Shown in pieces: positions 1-7,687 of a DNA stretch of 62,059 bases. The stretch covers positions 1 through 62,059 of the forward strand of contig JANQEE010000007.1 in NCBI GenBank assembly GCA_028278525.1, written 5' to 3'. The notes below the pieces were generated by a model. The model was not told where the DNA came from. It worked only from the letters and a program-made list of their open reading frames with translations, and ran no database searches. This stretch comes from Minwuiaceae bacterium. Its GTDB lineage: Bacteria; Pseudomonadota; Alphaproteobacteria; Minwuiales; Minwuiaceae. Both the position numbers and the translations under genes were made by a program. Numbering within the stretch: position 1 is the stretch's first letter; each line of letters starts with the position of its first letter.

Positions 1-47
1 GTACCCTGTACGGGTGGTTGGGACGGGGGAGCGGGCTGGCCAGGCCC
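1..47. repeat. Long palindromic repeat, copy A (right half only)
   Basis: The window opens inside this element: the central AGGGTACCCT core is cut and the right arm GGGTGGTTGGGACGGGG, followed by GAGCGGGC, is present. The same arm occurs near 5351, 61229 and 61963. The left arm would lie before base 1. Confidence 0.8.
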
Positions 48-65
48 AAACAGAGGATCTATCCC

Positions 66-617
66 CTACGGCTCCAGCTCGGCATCCCAGTAGAGATAAT
101 CGCGCCAGCTATCGTGCAAATAATTGGGCGGGAAAGCCCGCCCATTGTCCTGCAGCTCATGCACCGTAGGCCGGTGCGGTGTTTGAAATGGCCGCATGCC
201 GCATTGCGCCGGTGTACGGCCCCCTTTACGTGAGTTGCAGGGCGCGCAGGCCGTCAGCACGTTGTCCCACCGGGTAATGCCGCCGTGGCTGCGCGGCACC
301 ACGTGGTCGAAGGTCAGGTCTTCCGGCTTGCCGCAATACTGGCATTGGAACTTGTCGCGCAGAAAGACGTTGAACCGGGTGAAGGCTGGATACAGCGCCG
401 GTTTCACATACTGCTTCAGCGAGATCACGCTCGGCAGCCGCATTTCGAAGCTCGGCGAATGCACCGTGCGCTCGTATTCGGAGACGATGTTCACGCGATC
501 CAGGAACACGGCCTTGACCGCATCCTGCCAGCACCAAAGCGACAGCGGGAAATAGCTGAGCGGCCGATAATCGGCGTTCAGAACCAGGGCGGGAAAGTTC
601 TCAGGCGATACCTGCAC
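66..617 (-). CDS. HNH endonuclease family protein
   Basis: A 183-residue protein of the HNH nuclease superfamily, predicted to bind a divalent metal and cleave nucleic acid; the biological substrate is unknown. The C-terminal half carries the zinc-finger type HNH core: Cys92-x2-Cys95, then DH at 104–105 inside [10 protein letters not shown], Asn119, and the second pair Cys124/Cys127 in ACAPCN. The start is GTG, chosen because CGGAG lies 7 bases upstream. Stand-alone HNH proteins of this length (the McrA-like or 'HNH endonuclease' of many alphaproteobacteria) are common core genes and need not be part of a restriction system. No partner gene lies beside it. The upstream spacer contains a small inverted repeat (ATACC/GGTAT, 714–729) that could be part of its promoter. 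Confidence 0.85.
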   Translation of the reverse strand: MQVSPENFPALVLNADYRPLSYFPLSLWCWQDAVKAVFLDRVNIVSEYERTVHSPSFEMRLPSVISLKQYVKPALYPAFTRFNVFLRDKFQCQYCGKPEDLTFDHVVPRSHGGITRWDNVLTACAPCNSRKGGRTPAQCGMRPFQTPHRPTVHELQDNGRAFPPNYLHDSWRDYLYWDAELEP

Positions 618-759
618 AACGTTCTCCGGATGCCATCGGACATCTCAATTCCAACAGCATGACAGCAAAATCTTATCAGATTGTGGCCCGAACCTCAGGA
701 AAACACAATGTTGATACCATATTCGGTATGACACCAATATGACGCCACAGCATTTAGGA

Positions 760-1470
760 TCAAGTCTGGCGCGGGAGATTCGCGGTTAAGAACTGCCCGC
801 CGAGTTCCAGCCCATCCGGCGCGATCCCATGGCCGACGCCGCTCGAGATATGCCATTGCGCCGTCACCCCCGCCGCGCCGAGTCCGGACGTGGCATCCAG
901 CAGCGACTGTACCGGCACCACATCGTCCGCATCGCCGTGAATCAGCATGACCGGCGGCTTCTGGCGGATTTCATCGGCCAACCGGTCCGCCCCGAGCAGC
1001 GACCCGGAAAAACCCAGGATACAGGCCGGCGACCGCTCGCGCCGCAGGCCGACATGCAGGGACATCATCGTGCCCTGGCTGAAGCCCACCAGCGCCAGCC
1101 GGTCGTCCGCCAGCCCATGGCCGGCCAGTTCCGCATCGATGAAGGCGTTCAGCAACGGCGCGACCGCATCCGCTCCCTGCCGCATTGCGCCGTAGACCTC
1201 CGCCGTATGCGCCGGGTCCCGGCGCATCATGTTGGGATCGTAACGGCCGAGCGAGAACCACTGGTGCCCCATCGGCGACATCTCGCAGGGTTCCGGCGCA
1301 TGCGGCGATACGAACGCGGCATCGGGCAGCAATTGCTGCCAGTGCGGCGCCAGGCCGATCAGGTCGTTGCCGTCGGCGCCGTAGCCGTGCAGCAGGATGA
1401 CCAATTGCTTGGCCGCGCCGCCGGATGCCGGCGGCACCCGCGGGCCGTCCAGTTCGCTCGCTCCGCTCAT
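760..1470 (-). CDS. Phospholipase/carboxylesterase family alpha/beta hydrolase
   Basis: A 236-residue serine esterase of the Abhydrolase_2 (carboxylesterase/thioesterase, YpfH-like) family, likely cytoplasmic since no signal peptide is visible. The oxyanion-hole segment LHGYG is at about 27–31, the nucleophile elbow GFSQGT places the catalytic serine at 131, the acid is the Asp pair at 182–183 in HGDADDVVP, and the histidine is His214 in GVGHG. All three triad members are in the expected order and spacing, so it should be active on short acyl esters or thioesters; the natural substrate cannot be told. It lies 60 bases downstream of the glycosylase gene on the same strand and may be co-transcribed with it. 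Confidence 0.88.
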   Translation of the reverse strand: MSGASELDGPRVPPASGGAAKQLVILLHGYGADGNDLIGLAPHWQQLLPDAAFVSPHAPEPCEMSPMGHQWFSLGRYDPNMMRRDPAHTAEVYGAMRQGADAVAPLLNAFIDAELAGHGLADDRLALVGFSQGTMMSLHVGLRRERSPACILGFSGSLLGADRLADEIRQKPPVMLIHGDADDVVPVQSLLDATSGLGAAGVTAQWHISSGVGHGIAPDGLELGGQFLTANLPRQT

Positions 1471-1530
1471 TTGACACCGCCTTCGCTCGAAACCATCGGT
1501 TGCCCTGTATAGCCGTTCCGGCCGAAATCG

Positions 1531-2187
1531 TCAGCCGGTCGGATCGACCCGGCCCTTGATGACCGCGTAATAGCGCCACAAAACCCGGGCCGCGACACCG
1601 CGCCAGGGCCGCCAGGGTTCGGCGATCTCGTCCATCCGTTTCCAGGTCGGCCGTTCCGCCAGCGCCTTCAGATCCTGAACGGCGATCTGCAAAGCGACAT
1701 CGTGGGCCGGCCAAAGGTCGACCCGACCATGCGCGAACATCATGTAGATCTCCGCGGTCCAGCGGCCGACACCCTTGACCTTCGTCAGGTCGGCAATCGC
1801 GGCGGCGTCTTCTATTCCGGCCAGCCCGTCGAGATCCAGGCTGCCGCCGGCAACCGCGTCGGCCAGGTTGCGGCAGTAGGCTACCTTTGGCCGGCTCAGG
1901 CCCGCCGTCCGCATGTCCTCTTCACTTAAACCGAGCACGGCGTCCGCGGTAAACCCGTCGCTCGATGCCGCCATGACCGCGCTCTCAAAGCGGCCCCAGA
2001 TCGCGTTCGCCGAAGCCAGCGAGACCTGCTGCTGCACGATGATCTTCATCAGGCTCGCCAGCGTCGCGGGCCGGGACCGGTCTGGCAGCGGCCCGGCGAT
2101 CTCGCGCGCCCGCGCCAGATCGGCATCGGCCCGCCCGAGTTCGCTCAAGGCCCGTACGAGGTCCGCGTCTTCCGTAGGCTCGGTCAT
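1531..2187 (-). CDS. DNA-3-methyladenine glycosylase II (AlkA-like)
   Basis: A 218-residue helix-hairpin-helix DNA glycosylase that removes alkylated purines and starts base-excision repair. The VQQQVS segment near 51–56 is the AlkA-type DNA-facing helix. The hairpin VKGVGRWTAE spans about 137–146, and the catalytic aspartate is Asp163 in PAHD. The N-terminal TBP-like domain of E. coli AlkA is absent, as in most short bacterial 3-methyladenine glycosylases, and the Fe-S cysteines of the EndoIII/MutY branch are not present. It is divergent from gluQ with about 40 bases between start codons, so the two promoters must share that space. Confidence 0.9.
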   Translation of the reverse strand: MTEPTEDADLVRALSELGRADADLARAREIAGPLPDRSRPATLASLMKIIVQQQVSLASANAIWGRFESAVMAASSDGFTADAVLGLSEEDMRTAGLSRPKVAYCRNLADAVAGGSLDLDGLAGIEDAAAIADLTKVKGVGRWTAEIYMMFAHGRVDLWPAHDVALQIAVQDLKALAERPTWKRMDEIAEPWRPWRGVAARVLWRYYAVIKGRVDPTG

Positions 2188-2227
2188 AGGGGCTGTCTTA
2201 GCCCGGCGGCTTGCGTATTGTCACCCC

Positions 2228-3085
2228 ATGCAGGCAGCCTCCGATTCCGGCTTCGTCACCCGCTTCGCGCCCAGCCCGACCGGCGCGCTGCATCTCGGCC
2301 ACGCCTATTCGGCGCTTCTGGCGTTCGACGCGGCGTGCGCCGCCGGGGGGCGCTTCCTGCTCAGGATCGAGGATATCGACACCACCCGCTGCCGACCGGA
2401 ATTCGAAGCCGCCATTCTGGAAGACCTGGCCTGGCTCGGCCTCACCTGGGAGAAGCCGGTCCGCCGCCAGTCGGAGCACCTCGACGATTACCGCGCCGCG
2501 CTCGACCGGCTCGCCGAACGGGACCTGCTGTATCCGTGTTTCTGCACCCGCAAGGAAATCCGGGCGGCGGCCACCCGCCATCCTAAGGCGCCGCACGGCC
2601 CGGACGGGCCGGTCTATCCCGGCACCTGCCGCGCGCTTTCGCCGGCCGAACGGGACCGGCGCATCGCCGCCGGCACGCCCTTCGCGCTCCGTCTCGACGC
2701 GGCCGGTGCAGCACGCGCGGTCGGCCGCCGGCTCACCTGGACCGACGCGGAAGCCGGCGAACAGATCTGCGACTCGGCCAACCATGGCGACGTGGTGCTG
2801 GCGCGCAAGGACGTGCCGACCAGCTACCACCTGTCGGTCACCGTCGACGACGCGCTCCAGGGCGTGACGGATGTGATCCGCGGCACCGATCTGTTTCACG
2901 CAACGCAAGTACACCGGCTGCTGCAGGCGTTGCTCGACCTGCCGACGCCGGCCTACCGGCACCACCCGCTGCTACTCGACGGCAGCGGCGTCCGCCTTGC
3001 CAAACGCCATGGCTCGAAGACCCTCGCCGACCTGCGCGGCGAGGGTTTGACGCCCGCCGACGTCAGGCGGCAGGCAGGTCTCTGA
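2228..3085 (+). CDS. gluQ: Glutamyl-queuosine tRNA(Asp) synthetase
   Basis: A 285-residue GluRS paralog lacking the anticodon-binding domain. It activates glutamate and attaches it to the queuosine at position 34 of tRNA(Asp), not to a tRNA end. The class I signature HLGHA is at 22–26 and the second signature is KRHGSK at 259–264. The zinc site typical of GluQRS is complete: Cys104 and Cys106 (CFC), Tyr130 and Cys134. Length matches the family (about 290). The ATG at 2228 is used because it directly precedes the conserved FVTRFAPSPTG start; an open frame upstream is antisense to the glycosylase gene and is ignored. Its last 23 bases overlap the convergent small gene. Confidence 0.92.
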   Translation: MQAASDSGFVTRFAPSPTGALHLGHAYSALLAFDAACAAGGRFLLRIEDIDTTRCRPEFEAAILEDLAWLGLTWEKPVRRQSEHLDDYRAALDRLAERDLLYPCFCTRKEIRAAATRHPKAPHGPDGPVYPGTCRALSPAERDRRIAAGTPFALRLDAAGAARAVGRRLTWTDAEAGEQICDSANHGDVVLARKDVPTSYHLSVTVDDALQGVTDVIRGTDLFHATQVHRLLQALLDLPTPAYRHHPLLLDGSGVRLAKRHGSKTLADLRGEGLTPADVRRQAGL

Positions 3086-3380
3086 TCCCGTCGTCGACAG
3101 GCAGCCGGCTGGCGAACACCGTATGCACCGGCACCACCTGGTTGAGCCTGAGCGTCAGGTGTTCGACTTCGCGGACATCGAGCCCGCGCACGGTGACGTC
3201 GATCCGCAACCGCCCCTGCTCTCGACGGGTGCTTACCGCCTCGGGCGTCAGGTTGCGGAGCGCGAACGGCTCCAACACGCGCGGCAGCACGGACGGTTCG
3301 ACCTCCGCCTGCAAAGTAAAATGGGCCTGAAACTGATCCGGATTTCGGTCGGCCTGGTTGGCCTTAAGCGTCGCTTCCAT
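3063..3380 (-). CDS. Small conserved hypothetical protein, ACT-like fold possible
   Basis: About 105 residues, no signal peptide, no membrane segment, no cysteines. The segment from about residue 13 alternates hydrophobic strands in a pattern like ACT or IlvM-type small regulatory domains (FTLQAEVEPSVLPRVLEPF, then LRIDVTVRGL and VEHLTLRLNQV). That is a weak resemblance, not a recognised motif. The ATG at 3380 is preferred over an upstream TTG at 3404 because an AGGA stands before it, although the spacing is long. The 3' end overlaps gluQ on the other strand by 23 bases. No function is assigned. Confidence 0.55.
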   Translation of the reverse strand: MEATLKANQADRNPDQFQAHFTLQAEVEPSVLPRVLEPFALRNLTPEAVSTRREQGRLRIDVTVRGLDVREVEHLTLRLNQVVPVHTVFASRLPVDDGIRDLPAA

Positions 3381-3428
3381 GGCGATGATGTTCCTGTTCG
3401 GCAATCGATTGGTTCGGGCAATAGGAGT

Positions 3429-3451
3429 CCCGGTCGCAGTCCGCGACCGGG
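3429..3451. other. Perfect 9-bp hairpin in spacer
   Basis: CCCGGTCGC and GCGACCGGG flank a 5-base loop. No T-run follows on either strand, so it is not a convincing intrinsic terminator. It lies in the roughly 280-base spacer between the divergent small gene and the DUF2062 gene; the only other structure seen there is a short TTTCCGC/GCGGAAA hairpin at 3604–3620. Confidence 0.5.
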
Positions 3452-3657
3452 CCGATAATTCGCCCGTCGATCAGCCGAAGATGGAACATCGAATTCATGC
3501 TGGATAAGGTACGTGGCTTGCCCGTCGCGGTCAATGTCGGACGGTCGTCACTTCACAAGAGAAAACCGGATCGTAACACTCTTGTGTTAGGCCTTGTATT
3601 CGGTTTCCGCTTCGCGGAAATTAGAAGTGGGCGCGGGTTTATTGGGAGTAGTACAGC

Positions 3658-4320
3658 GTGCGGGCGACGCCAGATTCAAGCTTGGCGGCCAGAATTCGGC
3701 GTTTGATCCGATTCCGCCTGTTCCTGCCCATGATGCGCAGTCGTCATTCCGCCGATTTTACGGCGCGCGGCGTCTTTTATGGCGTGCTGATCGGGCTGAC
3801 GCCGACGGTCGGCGTTCAGATGCCGATCATCTTAGGCATCTGGTTTCTGCTCCGCAGTTTCAACCGCGCCTGGGATTTCAATCTGGTTATCGCGGCAGCC
3901 TGGACCTGGTGTTCCAACGCGCTGACCCTGCCGCCGCTCTACTACCTGTTTTTCGTCACCGGACAGGTCATGCTCGGCCGGTGGGACGACTTGGCCGGCT
4001 ACGACGCCTTCACCAGCAGGCTGGCCGCGACCATGGCGGCGGACGCGAGTTGGCTGGAAGCGTTGTGGGTTTACACCTATAGCCTGTTTAACAACTTCGG
4101 TGTGCCGATGTTCATGGGCTGTATTCCCTGGGCCGTGTTAGGCAGTTGGATAGCCTATCGGTGGAGCTTCGGCGTGATCAACAAGTTCCACGAGATTCGA
4201 CTGCACCGCCGCGCCGCCCGGCGCCTGCGCAAGCGCCAGAAGGCCGTGGCCCAGACCGAGAAAGAGCTGAAGGCGGAAAAGCGGATCCGGCCCGAGCAGG
4301 GCGCCCAATCCGCCGGCTGA
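3658..4320 (+). CDS. DUF2062 membrane protein
   Basis: A 220-residue integral membrane protein of the DUF2062 family. The N-terminal part has the family hallmark of a short amphipathic stretch followed by GLTPTVGVQMPI (about 45–56). Hydrophobic segments follow at about 40–70, 85–110 and 140–175. The C-terminal 45 residues are strongly basic and predicted helical (RRAARRLRKRQK), likely cytoplasmic. The family has no proven biochemical role. The GTG start is supported by GGGAG at 3644–3648, nine bases upstream. The gene is followed after 70 bases by the alpha/beta hydrolase on the same strand. Confidence 0.75.
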   Translation: MRATPDSSLAARIRRLIRFRLFLPMMRSRHSADFTARGVFYGVLIGLTPTVGVQMPIILGIWFLLRSFNRAWDFNLVIAAAWTWCSNALTLPPLYYLFFVTGQVMLGRWDDLAGYDAFTSRLAATMAADASWLEALWVYTYSLFNNFGVPMFMGCIPWAVLGSWIAYRWSFGVINKFHEIRLHRRAARRLRKRQKAVAQTEKELKAEKRIRPEQGAQSAG

Positions 4321-4390
4321 CGGCGCCGGGCCGCCGCCGATTACCCTGGCGGTAATTGCGCGTTAAACGTCTCCCGCGTACATCTCCTTT

Positions 4391-5284
4391 ATGCTTTGGT
4401 CTCAGCCCTTTCATGACTTGCGCGAGCTTCGCCTGTCTGCAGGCGCGGTCCGCTATCGCGAGGCCGGCAACGGCCCGGTGCTTCTGTTCCTGCACGGCCT
4501 GTTCACCAACGGCAATCTGTGGCGCATGGTGGCGCCCCCGCTGGCGGCGCAGGGCTATCGCTGCATCGTCCCGGACTGGCCGCTCGGCTCCCATACGTTG
4601 CCGATGGACGGAACCGCCCGGCTCGACCCGCCGGCGCTGGCCGACCTCGTGGTCGAGTTCATGGCCAGGCTCGACCTCTCCGACGTCACGCTGATCGGCA
4701 ACGATACCGGTGGCGCGATTGCACAACTGATCGCCGCCGGCCGCCGCGATCGCGTGGAGCGGCTGGTCCTCACGGGCTGCGACGCGTTCGAACGGTTTCC
4801 GCCGCGCCTGTTCAGCTACCTGAAGTGGGGCGCGCATATCCCGGGCATGCTCTACCTGATGGCCCAGCCGCTCCGCTTCCCCATGCTTCACCGCCTGCCG
4901 ATCACCTTCGGATGGCTGACCAAACGGCCGATCGAGCCTGTTGTGATCAAATCCTATCTCGGCCCTGCCGTCGCCGACCCGGCCGTCCGCCGCGACACGG
5001 GCAAGCTGCTGCGCGGCGTCCACAAAAGGCACACCCTGGCCGCGGCCCGTCGATTACCAGATTTCCCAGGCCCGGTACTGATCGCCTGGGCGCGGGAAGA
5101 TCGGATCTTCCCGGTCGCCGACGCGACCCGATTGGCAAACGTGTTCCGGGACGCCCGCGTCGAACTGATCGAGGATTCCTATACCCTGGTCTCGGAAGAT
5201 CAGCCGGAACGGTTGGTAGCCGTTATCGGAGATTTCCTGAGGAAAACCGACGCGGCCGACGGCCCGGCTCAGGCCGCCGGCTAG
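4391..5284 (+). CDS. Alpha/beta hydrolase with Asp at the nucleophile position
   Basis: A 297-residue alpha/beta hydrolase fold protein. FLHGLF at about 33–38 is the oxyanion segment. The elbow that normally reads GxSxG is GNDTG, putting Asp105 at the nucleophile position, as in dehalogenases and some epoxide hydrolases. The second acid is Asp237 in AREDRIF. Where the catalytic histidine is expected (about 262–272) the sequence is EDSYTLVSEDQP, with no histidine. The usual triad is therefore incomplete. Either another histidine serves, or the protein is not a classical hydrolase. Annotation as haloalkane dehalogenase would be unsafe. It converges on ecm, with a long palindrome between the two stop codons. 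Confidence 0.75.
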   Translation: MLWSQPFHDLRELRLSAGAVRYREAGNGPVLLFLHGLFTNGNLWRMVAPPLAAQGYRCIVPDWPLGSHTLPMDGTARLDPPALADLVVEFMARLDLSDVTLIGNDTGGAIAQLIAAGRRDRVERLVLTGCDAFERFPPRLFSYLKWGAHIPGMLYLMAQPLRFPMLHRLPITFGWLTKRPIEPVVIKSYLGPAVADPAVRRDTGKLLRGVHKRHTLAAARRLPDFPGPVLIAWAREDRIFPVADATRLANVFRDARVELIEDSYTLVSEDQPERLVAVIGDFLRKTDAADGPAQAAG

Positions 5285-5300
5285 AACGTCATTTCTCAGG

Positions 5301-5384
5301 TCCAGGCCGGCCCGCTCCCCTTCCCAACCACCCCGAGGGTACCCTTGTATGGGTGGTTGGGAAGGGGGAGCGGGCCGGCCTGGA
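5301..5384. repeat. Long palindromic repeat, copy B (complete)
   Basis: Left arm 5301–5333 and right arm 5351–5384 are complementary over about 33 bases with a single extra base in the right arm. The loop contains the self-complementary AGGGTACCCT. It lies between convergent stop codons (5284 and 5397), where it could fold in either transcript, but no T-run follows it. Confidence 0.9.
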
Positions 5385-5396
5385 TCTTCGTTCAAA

Positions 5397-7421
5397 TTAC
5401 GCCGCCCGGTCGCCGGCGCCGCTTTCCACAATGGCCACAATGTCGGCCATGATCGCGGTAAGGTCGAAGTCCTTCGGCGTATAGACGCCGGCGACGCCTT
5501 CCTTCAGCAAAGCCTTCTCGTCCTCCGGCGGGATGATACCGCCGATCACCAGCGGCGTTTCCAGCCCATGATCGTGCAAACCCGTCATCACCTCGCGCGC
5601 CAGCGCGACGTGGGAGCCCGAGAGCACCGACAGGCCGACCAGGTGGACGCCCTCTTCCAGCGCCGCATTGACGATCTGCGCCGGGGTCAGTCGGATGCCT
5701 TCGTAGACCACTTCCATGCCGCAGTCGCGCGCCGCCACGGCGATCTGCTCAGCGCCGTTCGAATGGCCGTCTAGGCCCGGCTTGCCGATCAGCACCTTGA
5801 TCGGCCGGCCCAGCTTCTTTGCCGCGGCTTTCGCCTGAGTGCGGACCGCGTCCAACGACGCCGCGTTGCCGCCGGCGGCGCTAACACCCGTCGGCGCCCG
5901 GTACTCGCCGAACACCCGGCGCAGCACGTCCGTCCATTCGCCGGTGGTGACGCCCGCCTTGGCACAGGCGATGGAGGCTTCCATCAGGTTGCGGCCCTCA
6001 CGCGCCACCGCTTCCAGTTCGCCCAGGGTCTTGTCGACCGCGCCTTGGTCGCGCGCCGCGCGCCAGGCCTTCAGCCGCTCACGCTGATCGATCTCCGCGC
6101 TGTCGTCGACCGTCAGGATTGACGCCTGGTCGCCGGACGTAAGCGGCGACTGTTCCGTATCGGTATAGGCATTGACGCCGACCACCGTCGTCTCGCCGCC
6201 CATGATCGACTGCACGCGCTTCGTGTTGCTCTCGACCAGCGCCTGCTTCATGTAGCCCTGCTCGACCGCGGCGACGGCGCCGCCCATGGCATCGATCCGC
6301 TTCAGTTCGGATAGCGCCTCCGCGGCCAATTCCTCGACCTTCGCCTGGATCACCGTCGAGCCCTCGAAGATATCGCCGTATTCCAGCAGGTCGGACTCAT
6401 AAGCAACGATCTGCTGCAGACGCAGGCTCCACTGCTGGTCCCATGGCCTGGGCAGGCCGAGCGCCTCGTTCCAGGTCGGCAGTTGCACCGCCCGGGCGCG
6501 CGCGTCCTTCGACAGCACCACGGCCAGCATCTCCAGCAGGATGCGGTAGACGTTGTTCTCCGGCTGCTGCTCGGTAAGCCCCAGCGAATTGACCTGCACG
6601 CCATAGCGGAAACGCCGGTATTTCGGCTCGCTCACCGCATAACGGTCCAGCAGCAACTGGTCCCACAGCCCGGTAAAGGCGCGCATCTTGCAGATTTCGG
6701 TGATGAACCGGATGCCCGCGTTGACGAAGAAGCTGATCCGGCCGGCCACCCGCGGGAAGTCCTCGGCCGGCACCTGGCCCGATTTCTTCACGTCGTCCAG
6801 CACCGCGCAGGCCGTCGCCAGGGCGAAGGCCAGTTCCTGCACCGGCGTCGCACCGGCCTCCTGCAGATGATAGGAGCAGACGTTGACCGGGTTCCACTTC
6901 GGCATCTCCCGGTAGGTGAAGCCGATCACGTCGGTGATCAGCCTGAGACTCGGCGCCGGCGGAAACACGTAGGTGCCGCGCGACAGATATTCCTTGATGA
7001 TGTCGTTCTGCACCGTGCCGGTCAGCTTGGCGCGGTCCACGCCCTGCTCGTCGGCCACGGCCACGTACAGCGCCAGCAGCCAGCCGGCCGTGGCGTTGAT
7101 GGTCATCGACGTGTTCATCCGGTCCAGCGGGATGCCGTCGAACAGGGTGCGCATATCGCCCAGGTGGCTGACCGGCACGCCCACCTTGCCCACCTCGCCC
7201 CGGGCCAGGGGATGGTCGCTGTCGTAGCCGGTCTGGGTCGGCAGGTCGAAGGCGACCGAGAGCCCGGTCTGCCCGCGCGACAGGTTCTTCAGATACAGCG
7301 CATTCGACGCCTTCGCCGTGGAATGGCCCGCATAGGTGCGGATCAGCCACGGTTTATCGCGCTGCACACCTGACGACGTCGCGGAATCCCCGTTTTTCGG
7401 ACCGGCCTTACCGTTTGACAT
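5397..7421 (-). CDS. ecm: Ethylmalonyl-CoA mutase (MeaA)
   Basis: An adenosylcobalamin-dependent mutase that converts (2R)-ethylmalonyl-CoA to (2S)-methylsuccinyl-CoA in the EMC pathway of acetyl-CoA assimilation. About 674 residues from the ATG at 7421 (a TTG six codons earlier is possible). The large N-terminal acyl-CoA mutase barrel covers roughly 15–520. The C-terminal B12-binding domain has DGHSNG at 551–556, where His553 is the lower axial cobalt ligand, then the Rossmann segments GLSVLSGSH and VIGGIIP. Methylmalonyl-CoA mutase is the alternative, but this length in a single chain and the position opposite ccr and mcd point to Ecm. It is transcribed divergently from ccr across a 266-base control region. 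Confidence 0.93.
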   Translation of the reverse strand: MSNGKAGPKNGDSATSSGVQRDKPWLIRTYAGHSTAKASNALYLKNLSRGQTGLSVAFDLPTQTGYDSDHPLARGEVGKVGVPVSHLGDMRTLFDGIPLDRMNTSMTINATAGWLLALYVAVADEQGVDRAKLTGTVQNDIIKEYLSRGTYVFPPAPSLRLITDVIGFTYREMPKWNPVNVCSYHLQEAGATPVQELAFALATACAVLDDVKKSGQVPAEDFPRVAGRISFFVNAGIRFITEICKMRAFTGLWDQLLLDRYAVSEPKYRRFRYGVQVNSLGLTEQQPENNVYRILLEMLAVVLSKDARARAVQLPTWNEALGLPRPWDQQWSLRLQQIVAYESDLLEYGDIFEGSTVIQAKVEELAAEALSELKRIDAMGGAVAAVEQGYMKQALVESNTKRVQSIMGGETTVVGVNAYTDTEQSPLTSGDQASILTVDDSAEIDQRERLKAWRAARDQGAVDKTLGELEAVAREGRNLMEASIACAKAGVTTGEWTDVLRRVFGEYRAPTGVSAAGGNAASLDAVRTQAKAAAKKLGRPIKVLIGKPGLDGHSNGAEQIAVAARDCGMEVVYEGIRLTPAQIVNAALEEGVHLVGLSVLSGSHVALAREVMTGLHDHGLETPLVIGGIIPPEDEKALLKEGVAGVYTPKDFDLTAIMADIVAIVESGAGDRAA

Positions 7422-7487
7422 AACTTTGTTCCGTTTCAACCCTTTGGCGCGCTCGTAAAATTACGTCTTGCAAGTCGCTGAAGAAAT

Positions 7488-7548
7488 ATTATACCAATTG
7501 CTGCGATGCAAAAAGATTTTTGCTGAAATTGCTGTGCTGCACTAACAT
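7488..7548. promoter_or_regulatory. Divergent ecm/ccr promoter region with 16-bp palindrome
   Basis: On the minus strand a perfect TATAAT (7488–7493) stands about 65 bases before the ecm start. On the plus strand TTGCTG (7520–7525), a 17-base spacer and TAACAT (7543–7548) form a plausible ccr promoter. The perfect palindrome GCAAAAAGATTTTTGC at 7508–7523 covers the expected −35 zone of the ecm promoter and touches the −35 of the ccr promoter, so one bound protein could affect both. Several other TGC/GCA half-sites lie within 40 bases. Confidence 0.6.
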
Positions 7549-7687
7549 TGGGCCTCCATCCCGTCAACGCCGCCGCCTGACGGCCGGGCTGGCGGGAGCC
7601 AGGACCATGGTCACGCCGCAGGGCAAATAAATCTTTAAGGACCGGACACCATAATCCGACTAGGGAAATCAGAGGAGACGGCAACCA

